NCBI GenBank assembly: GCA_018883305.1
Contig: VEQI01000077.1
Coordinates: 1 to 10,990, forward strand
DNA: 10,990 nucleotides
Direction: 5' to 3'
Origin: Limnohabitans sp.
GTDB taxonomy: Bacteria > Pseudomonadota > Gammaproteobacteria > Burkholderiales > Burkholderiaceae_C
Shown: in pieces, positions 1 through 7,700 of the stretch
Layout of the letters: each line of letters begins with the position of its first letter
Numbering within the stretch: the first letter of the stretch is position 1
Notes under the pieces: generated by a model
Told to the model about the DNA's origin: nothing
The model's database searches: none
Seen by the model: only the letters and a program-made list of their open reading frames with translations
Made by a program: the position numbers and the translations under genes

Positions 1-1
1 C

Positions 2-844
2 TTCAGCCGCAAGGGGGCGGTCATCGCGAATATTCGCCCCAGTGGTGACCCCTACCTGATGGAAGATTTCTATTACGCTGGCGGCATGAAGGGCTTGATG
101 AGCCGCCTGCGCGACGGTGGCCTGCTGCACCTGGATGCACTCACTGTGACCGGCAAAACCACGGGCGAGAACCTGGAGGGTGCCGAGGTCTACAACGACG
201 ACGTGATCCGCCCGCTGGACAAACCCATCTACCAGGAGGGCGCGCTGGCCGTGTTGCGTGGCAACCTGGCACCCGACGGCTGCGTCATCAAGCCCAGCGC
301 CTGCAGCGCCAAGTACCAGCAGCACACCGGCCCGGCCATGGTGTTCGACGACTACCCCAGCCTCAAAAAAGCCATCGACGACCCAGACCTGGATGTCACG
401 GAAGACCACGTCATCATCCTGCGTAACGCCGGCCCGCAAGGCGGTCCCGGCATGCCTGAGTGGGGCATGGTGCCTATTCCCACCAAGCTGGTGAAGCAAG
501 GCGTGCGCGACATGCTGCGCATCAGCGATGCGCGCATGAGTGGCACGAGCTACGGCGCCTGCGTGCTGCACGTCTCACCCGAGTCGTACATCGGCGGCCC
601 GTTGGCCCTGGTGCAAAACGGCGACATGGTCACCATCGACATTCCGGCGCGCAGCATCCACATGGAAGTGTCGGACGAAGAACTTGCACGCCGCAAGGCC
701 GCTTGGAAGCCACTGCCCAAGCGCTTTGAGCGCGGCTATGGCCACATGTTCAGCCAGCACATCATGCAAGCGCACGAAGGCTGCGACTTCGATTACCTGG
801 AAACCAGTTTTGGTGCGCCCGTGAGCGAGCCGGTCATTTTCTGA
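2..844 (+). CDS. IlvD/Edd-family dehydratase, probably sugar-acid (aldonate) dehydratase; 5' end missing
   Basis: The frame is open from position 2 and begins outside the window. About 280 C-terminal residues remain of a family that usually has 570-600. Visible family signatures are IRPSGDPYLMEDFYYAGG near the start, SACSAKYQQHTGPAMVFDDY, the glycine-rich NAGPQGGPGMPEWGM, and ARMSGTSYGACVLH followed by GGPLALVQNGD. Enzymes of this family use an iron-sulfur cluster and Mg to remove water from dihydroxy acids, giving 2-keto-3-deoxy acids. The serine of RMSGT matches the proposed catalytic serine of L-arabinonate and xylonate dehydratases. The MSGT form, in place of the FSGG form usual in dihydroxyacid dehydratase (IlvD), argues for a sugar acid rather than branched-chain amino acid synthesis. 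The iron-sulfur cysteines would lie upstream and cannot be checked. The RraA-like gene starts 17 bases downstream, so the two are probably one catabolic operon. The exact substrate is not determinable. Confidence 0.9.
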   Translation, partial: FSRKGAVIANIRPSGDPYLMEDFYYAGGMKGLMSRLRDGGLLHLDALTVTGKTTGENLEGAEVYNDDVIRPLDKPIYQEGALAVLRGNLAPDGCVIKPSACSAKYQQHTGPAMVFDDYPSLKKAIDDPDLDVTEDHVIILRNAGPQGGPGMPEWGMVPIPTKLVKQGVRDMLRISDARMSGTSYGACVLHVSPESYIGGPLALVQNGDMVTIDIPARSIHMEVSDEELARRKAAWKPLPKRFERGYGHMFSQHIMQAHEGCDFDYLETSFGAPVSEPVIF

Positions 845-861
845 ATTTGAAAGATTCCCTC

Positions 862-1578
862 ATGGCACTCCAATCCACCACCCGCGACCAACTGATGAAG
901 GTCAGCACCGCCACCCTGTGCACCGCCTTGTTCAAACGCGGCCTTCGCAATCAGTTCATCCAGGACGTGCGCCCGCTCAACGGCAACCTGCCCAACATGG
1001 TGGGTGAGGCGTTCACGCTGCGCTACATCCCCGCGCGTGAAGACCTCAACACCATCAGTGTGTTTCAGGACCGCAACCATCCCCAGCGTGTGGCGGTGGA
1101 GCAATGCCCACCCGGTGCCGTGATGGTGTTTGACAGCCGCAAGAATGCGCGCGCGGCCTCGGCCGGCTCCATCCTGATCACGCGCCTCCAAGTGCGAGGC
1201 TGCGCAGGCGTGGTGACCGATGGCGGCTTTCGCGACTCACCCGAGATTGCCGAGATGGCATTCCCGGCTTATCACAACCGTCCCTCGGCCCCCACCAATC
1301 TCACCCTGCACCAGGCGCTGGACATCAATGTACCCATTGGTTGCGGCGACGTGGCCGTGTTTCCGGGCGATGTGATGGTGGGCGACCGTGAAGGCGTGAT
1401 CGTGATTCCGGCGCACTTGGCCGACGAGATCGCCCAAGAAGCCACCGAGATGACCGCCTTCGAGGATTTCGTCACCGAAAAAGTGCAGGAAGGTCGTAGC
1501 ATTCTGGGCCTGTACCCGCCCACCGAAGAGCAATCCAAACTGGACTTCGAGGCCTGGCGCAAAGCCAAGGGGCGCTGA
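862..1578 (+). CDS. RraA-like protein (HMG/CHA aldolase superfamily), linked to sugar-acid dehydratase
   Basis: This encodes 238 residues of the RraA/dimethylmenaquinone-methyltransferase-like fold. The superfamily includes class II 4-hydroxy-4-methyl-2-oxoglutarate (HMG) aldolases and the RNase E inhibitor RraA. Recognisable segments are STATLCTALFKRGL (about 15-28), CPPGAVMVFDSR (82-93), GCAGVVTDGGFRD (113-125) and the C-terminal GDVMVGDREGVIVIPAHLA. Arg124 and Asp125 match the RD of the aldolase D-x20-R-D motif, but the first acidic residue of that motif is Ser103 here, so aldolase activity is uncertain. I chose ATG 862 rather than the in-frame TTG at 847 because the conserved N-terminus begins MALQSTTRDQL and a GAAAG-like ribosome site lies just upstream. 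Position directly after the dehydratase suggests a role on the dehydrated sugar-acid product (inference). Annotation as a ribonuclease regulator would be misleading. Confidence 0.85.
   Translation: MALQSTTRDQLMKVSTATLCTALFKRGLRNQFIQDVRPLNGNLPNMVGEAFTLRYIPAREDLNTISVFQDRNHPQRVAVEQCPPGAVMVFDSRKNARAASAGSILITRLQVRGCAGVVTDGGFRDSPEIAEMAFPAYHNRPSAPTNLTLHQALDINVPIGCGDVAVFPGDVMVGDREGVIVIPAHLADEIAQEATEMTAFEDFVTEKVQEGRSILGLYPPTEEQSKLDFEAWRKAKGR
1567..1572 (+). promoter_or_regulatory. Ribosome binding site of pdxH
   Basis: AAGGGG lies inside the last codons of the RraA-like gene, five bases before the pdxH ATG at 1578. It is among the better Shine-Dalgarno matches in the window and supports that start even though the ATG overlaps the upstream TGA. 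Confidence 0.55.
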
Positions 1579-2225
1579 TGACCTCGCTAGCCGACATCCG
1601 CAAAAGCTACGAACGCGCCGAACTGGATGAGTCGGCATCGCACGCTGATCCGTTCAAGCAGTTTCAACAATGGCTGGACGAGGCCATCCAATCGCAGATC
1701 CCGGAAGCCACCGCCATGACCGTGGCCACCGTCGGCCCAGACCTGCGTCCCAGCACGCGGGTGGTGTTACTGAAGGGCTGCGACGCGAGCGGCCTGGTGT
1801 GGTTCACCAACTACGACAGTCGCAAGGGCCAAGAGTTGGCAGGCAATCCCTTTGCAGCGCTGCAGTTCCATTGGGTCGAACTGGAGCGGGTGGTACGAAT
1901 CGAAGGCCGTGTGGAGAAAGTCAGCGATGCTGACAGCGACGCTTACTACCGCAGCCGTCCGCTGGATTCACGCATTGGCGCCTGGGCCAGCCCGCAAAGC
2001 CAGGTCATCACCTCACGCGCCGTGCTGGTGGCCAATGCGGCCAAGTACGGCGCCCAGTTTTTGCTCCAACCCCCTCGCCCTGCACATTGGGGGGGCTACC
2101 GGCTGGTGCCGGATCGCTGGGAGTTCTGGCAAGGCCGCAAGAGCCGCCTGCATGACCGGCTGCGCTATCGGCTGGAGGACGCGGGCACACCGGCCCAATG
2201 GGTGCGTGAACGGTTGGCCCCCTGA
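1578..2225 (+). CDS. pdxH: Pyridoxamine/pyridoxine 5'-phosphate oxidase
   Basis: This FMN-dependent cytosolic oxidase turns pyridoxine or pyridoxamine 5'-phosphate into pyridoxal 5'-phosphate, the last step of de novo and salvage vitamin B6 synthesis. The 215 residues are full length and the motifs run in the expected order: STRVVLLKG and WFTNYDSRKG (FMN binding), RPLDSRIGAWASPQSQVI, and PPRPAHWGGYRLVPDRWEFWQGRKSRLHDR taken in pieces across the C-terminal third. It ends WVRERLAP as the family does. Arg190 and His192 of RLHDR correspond to E. coli Arg197 and His199, which bind the substrate. The ATG overlaps the preceding TGA by one base (TGATG), so translation is probably coupled to the RraA-like gene. 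The coding sequence holds a run of seven G at 2089-2095 in the HWGGY codons, and the frame there is intact. It ends two bases from the convergent msrA stop. Confidence 0.97.
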   Translation: MTSLADIRKSYERAELDESASHADPFKQFQQWLDEAIQSQIPEATAMTVATVGPDLRPSTRVVLLKGCDASGLVWFTNYDSRKGQELAGNPFAALQFHWVELERVVRIEGRVEKVSDADSDAYYRSRPLDSRIGAWASPQSQVITSRAVLVANAAKYGAQFLLQPPRPAHWGGYRLVPDRWEFWQGRKSRLHDRLRYRLEDAGTPAQWVRERLAP

Positions 2226-2227
2226 AG

Positions 2228-2761
2228 TCAGCGCAACCAGTGTGAAAACGATTTCTCCAGTTTGAGCACTTTGGGCGCCACCACATAGGCGCAGTAGCCC
2301 TGGTGGGGATGGTGCTCAAAATAGTCCTGATGGTAGGCCTCGGCGGCTGAATACATGGACAAGGGCTGCACCTCGGTCACGATGGGCGCGTGAAACACGC
2401 CGGCCTGCGTCAGCGCTGCGATGTAGTCGCGCGCCACCACGGCATCATGGTCCGACTCGGTGTAGATGCCACTGCGGTATTGGGTGCCCACGTCGTTGCC
2501 CTGACGGTTCAACGTGGTGGGGTCGTGCACCGTGAAGAAAATTTCCAGCAAGCTGCGCAGATCAATCACGCTGTCTTCATAGCGCAAGCGAACCACTTCC
2601 ACATGCCCGGTCTGACCGGTACAGACCTGTTCGTAGGTGGGCCGAGGAACCTGGCCATTGCAGTAACCGGACTCCACATCCAGCACACCCCGCACGCGCA
2701 CAAAAACCGCTTCCGTGCACCAGAAGCAACCGCCACCCAACGTGATTGTTTGTTCAGCCAT
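2228..2761 (-). CDS. msrA: Peptide-methionine (S)-S-oxide reductase
   Basis: MsrA reduces the S form of methionine sulfoxide, free or in proteins, and so repairs oxidative damage, usually in the cytoplasm with thioredoxin as donor. The 177 residues begin MAEQTITLGGGCFWCTEAVF: Cys12 in the GCFW motif is the catalytic cysteine and Glu17 is the usual acid. Further signatures are SGYCNG, VCTGQTGHVEVV, FFTVHDPTTLNRQGNDVGTQYRS and the C-terminal HQGYCAYVVAPKV, where Cys157 is the likely resolving cysteine. No signal peptide is visible. It is a single-domain MsrA without an MsrB fusion. The gene is convergent with pdxH and divergent from the TetR-type regulator, with about 100 bases between the two start codons. 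No strong ribosome site precedes the ATG. A weak minus-strand promoter candidate (TTAATG at 2857-2862, TACGAT at 2833-2838, 18-base spacer) overlaps the putative operator. Confidence 0.97.
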   Translation of the reverse strand: MAEQTITLGGGCFWCTEAVFVRVRGVLDVESGYCNGQVPRPTYEQVCTGQTGHVEVVRLRYEDSVIDLRSLLEIFFTVHDPTTLNRQGNDVGTQYRSGIYTESDHDAVVARDYIAALTQAGVFHAPIVTEVQPLSMYSAAEAYHQDYFEHHPHQGYCAYVVAPKVLKLEKSFSHWLR

Positions 2762-2813
2762 GCGGGCATCTTAATCCGCGCTGAAATCTCTTTCGCATCG
2801 GTTGGGCATCGGC

Positions 2814-2842
2814 TTGACGGGGTTGGCTGTGCATCGTACATT
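2814..2842 (+). promoter_or_regulatory. Sigma70-like promoter of the tetR-type/efflux operon
   Basis: TTGACG (2814-2819) and TACATT (2837-2842) are separated by exactly 17 bases, matching the TTGACA/TATAAT consensus at five and four positions. Transcription would start near 2849, leaving a leader of only about 15 bases before the ATG at 2864. This is the best promoter-like match I found in the window. It has not been confirmed experimentally. Confidence 0.6.
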
Positions 2843-2863
2843 AATAACCAATCAGTCATTAAT
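2840..2863. promoter_or_regulatory. Putative TetR-family operator (24-bp imperfect palindrome)
   Basis: Two ATTAAT arms (2840-2845 and 2858-2863) flank a core ACCAATCAGT (2847-2856) that is itself partly symmetric. Nine of the twelve base pairs of the dyad match, centred between 2851 and 2852. The site covers the last three bases of the -10 box and the expected transcription start, and ends immediately before the regulator's ATG. A repressor bound here would block RNA polymerase. Partial palindromes of this size upstream of the regulator's own gene are typical for TetR-family proteins, but binding by the adjacent regulator is inferred. Confidence 0.5.
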
Positions 2864-3553
2864 ATGTCCAACCTCCCCTCTATCTCCACAGATCGCGTGC
2901 CTACGGCGCGTCGGGAACGGCGCAAAGAAGCTCGTCCTGGCGAACTGATTCAGGCCGCGCTGGACTTGTTTGTGGAAAAGGGTTTTTCTGCCACGCGCTC
3001 GGAAGAAGTGGCTGCCCGCGCCGGTGTTTCCAAAGGCACGCTGTTCCTTTATTTTCAGACCAAGGAAGACCTGTTTCGCGAGGTGATTCGCACCCGCCTG
3101 GCCGACCATTTTCTGGCCTGGGAACAAGAGTTCGAAGTCTTTCAGGGCAGCACCGAGGATATGCTGCGCACCGGACTGCACACCTGGTGGGACCGCATCG
3201 GCAACACGCCCGCCGGCGGACTGACCAAACTGGTGCTGAGTGAATCGCACCATTTCCCGGAAATCGCGTCCTACTATCAAAGCTCGGTGGTTCAACCGGG
3301 ACGGGCGTTGCTGGCGCGCATCCTCATGCGTGGCATTGAGCGCGGTGAATTCCGTGCGGTGGACGTGCCTCAGGCCGTGATGAGCCTGGTGAGCGCCATG
3401 GTGTTTGTGATGACCTGGCGCCACACCATCGTTGCTTGTAGCGGGCCGCACGCCACTGACTTCGATCCATTGTCCTTCCTGATGTCCCATGTTGACCTGA
3501 TAGTGCACGGACTTCAGGCCCATCCCTCACGCTCGGCGCCGTTGCATGGCTGA
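2864..3553 (+). CDS. TetR/AcrR-family transcriptional regulator of the adjacent RND efflux genes
   Basis: This encodes 229 residues. A basic N-terminus (ARRERRKEARPGE) precedes a classic TetR DNA-binding domain at about 26-75: LIQAALDLFVEKGFSATRSEEVAARAG, then the recognition helix region VSKGTLFLYFQTKEDLF. The C-terminal part (about 90-215) would bind ligand and form dimers; its pattern LTKLVLSESHHFPEIA...RGEFRAVD resembles AefR-type TetR C-terminal domains. ATG 2864 was chosen because the DNA-binding domain sits at the usual distance from it, and because the promoter and operator lie immediately upstream; the frame stays open much further upstream only as antisense of msrA. No Shine-Dalgarno sequence precedes the start, and a GTG at 2897 is a less likely alternative. 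The membrane-fusion gene starts 30 bases downstream on the same strand, so the regulator probably represses its own operon, like AcrR or MexR-type local regulators. The inducer is unknown. Confidence 0.93.
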   Translation: MSNLPSISTDRVPTARRERRKEARPGELIQAALDLFVEKGFSATRSEEVAARAGVSKGTLFLYFQTKEDLFREVIRTRLADHFLAWEQEFEVFQGSTEDMLRTGLHTWWDRIGNTPAGGLTKLVLSESHHFPEIASYYQSSVVQPGRALLARILMRGIERGEFRAVDVPQAVMSLVSAMVFVMTWRHTIVACSGPHATDFDPLSFLMSHVDLIVHGLQAHPSRSAPLHG

Positions 3554-3583
3554 ACGCCGGCACGGCCTTGTTTGCACTGACCC

Positions 3584-4717
3584 ATGAAACTCTCACGCAC
3601 ATTTTGGTGGATGGCCCTGACCCTGCTGGTGCTGCTGGGCCTGCTGCTTGTCTCGCAGTGGCGCAAGCAAGCGTCCACACCCAAGTCCTTGCCCACGGCC
3701 ACCGAACCGCAGCACATCGAAATTGCCCGCACCGATGTCATTCCCCTGGAAAAGCGGCGCCTGCAACATGGTTTGCCCGTCTCAGGCACCCTGCGCGCTG
3801 TGCAAACGGCGGTGGTCAAGGCTCGGGTGGCGGGCGAGTTGATGGACCTGCAGGTGCGCGAGGGCGATGCTGTGCAAGCCGGTCAGGTGCTGGCACGCAT
3901 CGACCCCACGGAGTACCAGCGCCGGTTGCGTCAGGCCGAAGAACAAGCCGAGGCCGCACGCACACAAATCGACATTGCACAACGTCAGTTTGACAACAAC
4001 CGGGCGCTGGTGGATCAGGGCTTCATCTCCAAGACCGCACTGGACACATCTCTGTCCACTTTGCAATCCGCACAAGCCACATATCGGGCTGCCCAGGCAG
4101 GTGCTGAAGTGGCGCGCAAGTCGCTGGATGATGCCGTGCTCAAAGCGCCCTTTGCCGGCGTGATCTCCGCGCGACTGGCACAACCCGGTGAACGAGTGGC
4201 CATCGACGCGCGAGTGGTTGAACTGGTCAACCTCGGCACGTTGGAACTGGAAGCCACACTGAGTGCGGCAGACTCTTTGAGCGTGCGCCCCGGACAAACC
4301 GCCCGACTGCAGATCGAAGGCCGCCCCGAGACTCTGTCAGCCCGGGTGCAACGCATCAACCCCAGCGCACAAGTGGGCAGCCGCAGCGTGCTGGTGTATT
4401 TGCAATTGCAGGGTGAGCCCGGCTTGCGACAAGGCCTGTTCGCCCAAGGGGTGATTGGCACCGATGTGCGTGAGGTACTGGCCGTGCCCCTGAGCAGCGT
4501 GCGCACGGATCGCGCCCAGCCCTATGTCCAGGTGGTCCTGAACAACCAGGTGGCGCACCGCCCGGTTCAGCCCGGCCTGCGAGGCGCTCGCGTGGATCAA
4601 CCGCAGGCGGAGACCTGGGTTGAAATTGGCGGACTGGACCCAGGCGTTCAGGTGCTGGCGGGTGCGCTTGGACCACTGCGCGAAGGCGTGTCCGTGCAGT
4701 TCACGCAGGCCCGCTGA
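3584..4717 (+). CDS. RND efflux periplasmic adaptor (membrane fusion protein, HlyD/AcrA type)
   Basis: This 377-residue adaptor joins an inner-membrane RND pump to an outer-membrane channel. The N-terminus MKLSRTFWWMALTLLVLLGLL forms one hydrophobic segment (about 8-24) with no lipobox cysteine, so it is more likely anchored by an uncleaved helix than by lipid. The lipoyl/biotinyl half-motif ARVAGELMDLQVREGDAVQAGQVLARIDP lies at about 85-112. A long coiled-coil hairpin rich in Ala, Gln and Arg follows (about 112-185), then the second lipoyl half, LKAPFAGVISARLAQPGERV, the beta-barrel domain, and a membrane-proximal domain including VLAVPLSSV. Length and order are typical. It starts 30 bases after the regulator and ends four bases before the pump gene. 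The ribosome site is weak. Substrates cannot be inferred. Confidence 0.95.
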   Translation: MKLSRTFWWMALTLLVLLGLLLVSQWRKQASTPKSLPTATEPQHIEIARTDVIPLEKRRLQHGLPVSGTLRAVQTAVVKARVAGELMDLQVREGDAVQAGQVLARIDPTEYQRRLRQAEEQAEAARTQIDIAQRQFDNNRALVDQGFISKTALDTSLSTLQSAQATYRAAQAGAEVARKSLDDAVLKAPFAGVISARLAQPGERVAIDARVVELVNLGTLELEATLSAADSLSVRPGQTARLQIEGRPETLSARVQRINPSAQVGSRSVLVYLQLQGEPGLRQGLFAQGVIGTDVREVLAVPLSSVRTDRAQPYVQVVLNNQVAHRPVQPGLRGARVDQPQAETWVEIGGLDPGVQVLAGALGPLREGVSVQFTQAR

Positions 4718-4721
4718 CACC

Positions 4722-7700
4722 ATGTGGTTCACTCGGATCAGCCTGCGCAACCCGGTGTTTGCCACCATGGTGATGTGTGCCTTCGTGGTGCTGGGGTTCT
4801 TCTCGTATCAACGACTGCAGATCGATCAGTTTCCCAACATCGATTTCCCGGTAGTGGTGATCACCACAGAATACCCGGGCGCCTCGCCCGAGATCGTGGA
4901 GACCGAGGTCAGCAAAAAAATCGAGGAAGGTGTCAATTCCATCGCGGGCATCAACAGCCTGACCTCGCGCAGTTACGAAGGGCAATCGGTGGTGGTGGTG
5001 GAGTTTCAACTCCACATCAATGGTCGCAAGGCCGCCGACGATGTGCGCGAAAAAGTGGGGATCGTCCGTCCCAACCTGCGCACCGAGGTGAAGGAGCCGC
5101 GCATCCTGCGATTTGATCCTTCCAGCCGAGCCATTTGGTCGCTGGCCGTGCTGCCGGATGCTGCCACCGCCAAAGGCACCGTGCCTTCTGCTGTGGAGCT
5201 CACCAACTGGGCGGATCAGGTGCTCAAAAAGCGCATGGAGAACGTGCGGGGAGTGGGTTCGGTGACGCTGGTGGGCGGCACCAAGCGAGAGATCAACCTG
5301 TACCTGAACCCGCAGGCCATGGAAGCCCTGGGCGTGAGCTCGGACCAGGTGGTGAATGCTGTTCGCACAGAAAACCAGGATGTGCCCGTCGGGGCCCTGC
5401 GCTCGCTGACTCAGGATCGGGTGATTCAGGTCCAGGCGCGCATGCAGCGACCCGAGGACTTTGGCAACATCATCGTCGCGCGGCGTGGCACCAGCGTGAT
5501 TCGACTGTCTCAAGTGGCCACCGTCAGTGATGGCCCCCAGGAAGTGGAGAGCCTGGCGCTTTACAACGGTGAACGCACCCTCTTGTTGTCGGTGCAAAAG
5601 GCGCAAGACGAGAACACCATTGATGTGATCGATGGTTTGAACCGTTTGCTGGGCGAGATGCGCGCACAACTGCCACCAGGCCTGCGCCTGGAGCCCATCT
5701 ACGATGGCTCGCGCATGGTGCGCGTGTCTGTCAACAATGTGCGCCGCACGCTGATTGAAGGTGCAGCACTGACGGTGCTGATCGTGTTCCTGTTTCTCAA
5801 CTCCTGGCGATCCACCGTGATCACCGGGCTCACGCTGCCCATCGCCATCATCGGCACCTTCTTGTTCATGTACATCTTCGGCTTCACCATCAATATGGTG
5901 ACGCTGATGGCACTCTCCTTGTGCGTGGGCTTGCTGATTGATGATGCCATCGTGGTCCGAGAAAATATCGTGCGGCATGTGCAGATGGGCAAGTCCTCCT
6001 ATCAGGCGGCGATGGACGGCACGCAGGAGATTGGCCTGGCCGTGCTGGCCACCACCTTCTCCATCGTGGCGGTGTTTTTGCCCATTGGCTTCATGCAAGG
6101 CATCATCGGCAAGTTCTTCCATGAGTTTGGCATCACCATCGTGGCTGCGGTGCTGATCTCCATGTTCGTGAGTTTCACGCTGGACCCCATGCTCTCCAGC
6201 GTGTGGCATGACCCCAGCATTCATCGCGATCACACCCGTCCTGGTCAGAGCCGCTACGACCGCACCCTGGGCCGCCTCACTGCCTGGTTTGAACAAGCCA
6301 CACATCGCTTGTCACAGGTCTACCAGCGGGTGCTGCGCTGGGCCTTGCGTCATCCGCTGGCCACCCTGATCCTGGCGGCCACCACCTTTGTGACCAGCAT
6401 CGCGATGGTGCCATTGCTGGGCACCGAATTTGTTCCCAAAGCAGATTACTCCGAGACCTACATCAACTTCAACACGCCCATGGGCGCGTCACTGGAGGCC
6501 ACCGAAGCCAAGGCGCGCCAGGTGGTGGACATCGTGCGCGAGTCACCCGAGGTGCGCTACACCCTGGCCACGCTCAATACGGGCAACGCCAATGGCAAAA
6601 GCTACGCCAGCATCTACATCCGGCTGGTGGATAGACAGCAACGCCAGCGCAGCATGGACGATTTGTCCGTGCAATGGCGGGCACGGCTGGCCCAGGTCCC
6701 TGGGATCAGCGTGACCCATATCGGCCAACTCGATGCGATGGGAGGCAACAAGCAGATCGAGTTTTCCATCATGGGTCCCGACCTCACCGAGCTGGAACGC
6801 CTGAACCGCCAGATCGTGGCGCAATTGCGCCAGGTGCCAGGCGCGGTGGATGTGGACTCCACCCTCAAGCCTGACAAACCCACCTTCCGGGTGGAGGTGC
6901 AACGCGAGGCTGCGGCAGACCTGGGGCTCAATGTGGGCAACCTCGGCACCCAGCTGCGCAACCTGGTGGCCGGGCAAACCGTCGGGAACTGGCGTGCGGC
7001 CGATGACCAGACCTACGATGTCAATGTCCGGCTGGCCCCCTCTGCTCGTAACACCCCCGAGGACCTGGAGCGCTTGCCCTTCCCCGTCAGCAACGCCTCC
7101 GATGGGGCCAGCCGGGTGGTGAAGCTGCACCAGGTGGCCCGCGTGACCGAGAGCACTGGCCCCAATCAGATCAACCGGCGTGACCTGATGCGCGAGATCA
7201 CCATCAGCGCCAACGCCCTGGGGCGCTCCACCGGGGAAATTTCCAACGACATCCGAGGCATCATGTCGACACTGAACCTACCGCCAGGCTATCGGTTCCA
7301 GTTTGGCGGCTCCACCAAGAACATGCAGGAATCCTTTGGCTATGCCGTATCGGCCCTGGCGCTGGCCATCATCTTCATTTACATGATTCTGGCCAGCCAG
7401 TTCAAGAGCTTCTTGCAACCCCTGGCGCTGATGACCTCGCTGCCGCTGACCCTGATCGGCGTGGTGCTGGCCCTGATGGTGTTTGGCTCGACACTGTCGA
7501 TGTTCTCCGTGATTGGCGTGGTCATGCTCATGGGCCTGGTGACCAAGAACGCCATTTTGCTGGTGGACTTCGCCATTCGCGCACGCGAGGGACGCATGGC
7601 GCCCGATGGCCAGCCTGAGCCGGGTCTGCCACGTGACGAAGCCCTGCTGCTGGCGGCACGTGTGCGGTTGCGTCCCATCCTGATGACCACCCTGGCCATG

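Noticed and set aside
847..861. TTG start for the RraA-like gene five codons upstream
   Set aside because: The ATG at 862 has a better start codon and the expected N-terminus, with a ribosome-site-like GAAAG in front.
2089..2095. G7 run in pdxH as a possible phase-variation tract
   Set aside because: It encodes the conserved HWGGY motif in the correct frame, so it is constrained by the protein. No evidence of variation can be seen in one sequence.
2390..2863. In-frame upstream extension of the TetR-type gene by about 158 codons
   Set aside because: The extension is the antisense of msrA, crosses the promoter and dyad, and has no homology-like features. ATG 2864 fits the family N-terminus.
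4914..4920. A7 run in the RND gene that could act as a slippery frameshift site
   Set aside because: The frame is intact, the codons encode the normal Lys-Lys-Ile of the family, and no useful product is seen in the other frames.
4701..6305. Long open frame on the minus strand, over 500 codons, opposite the RND pump gene
   Set aside because: Its translation is rich in His, Gln and Gly with no family motifs, and it is fully antisense to a gene with intact motifs. This is typical of high-GC coding DNA.
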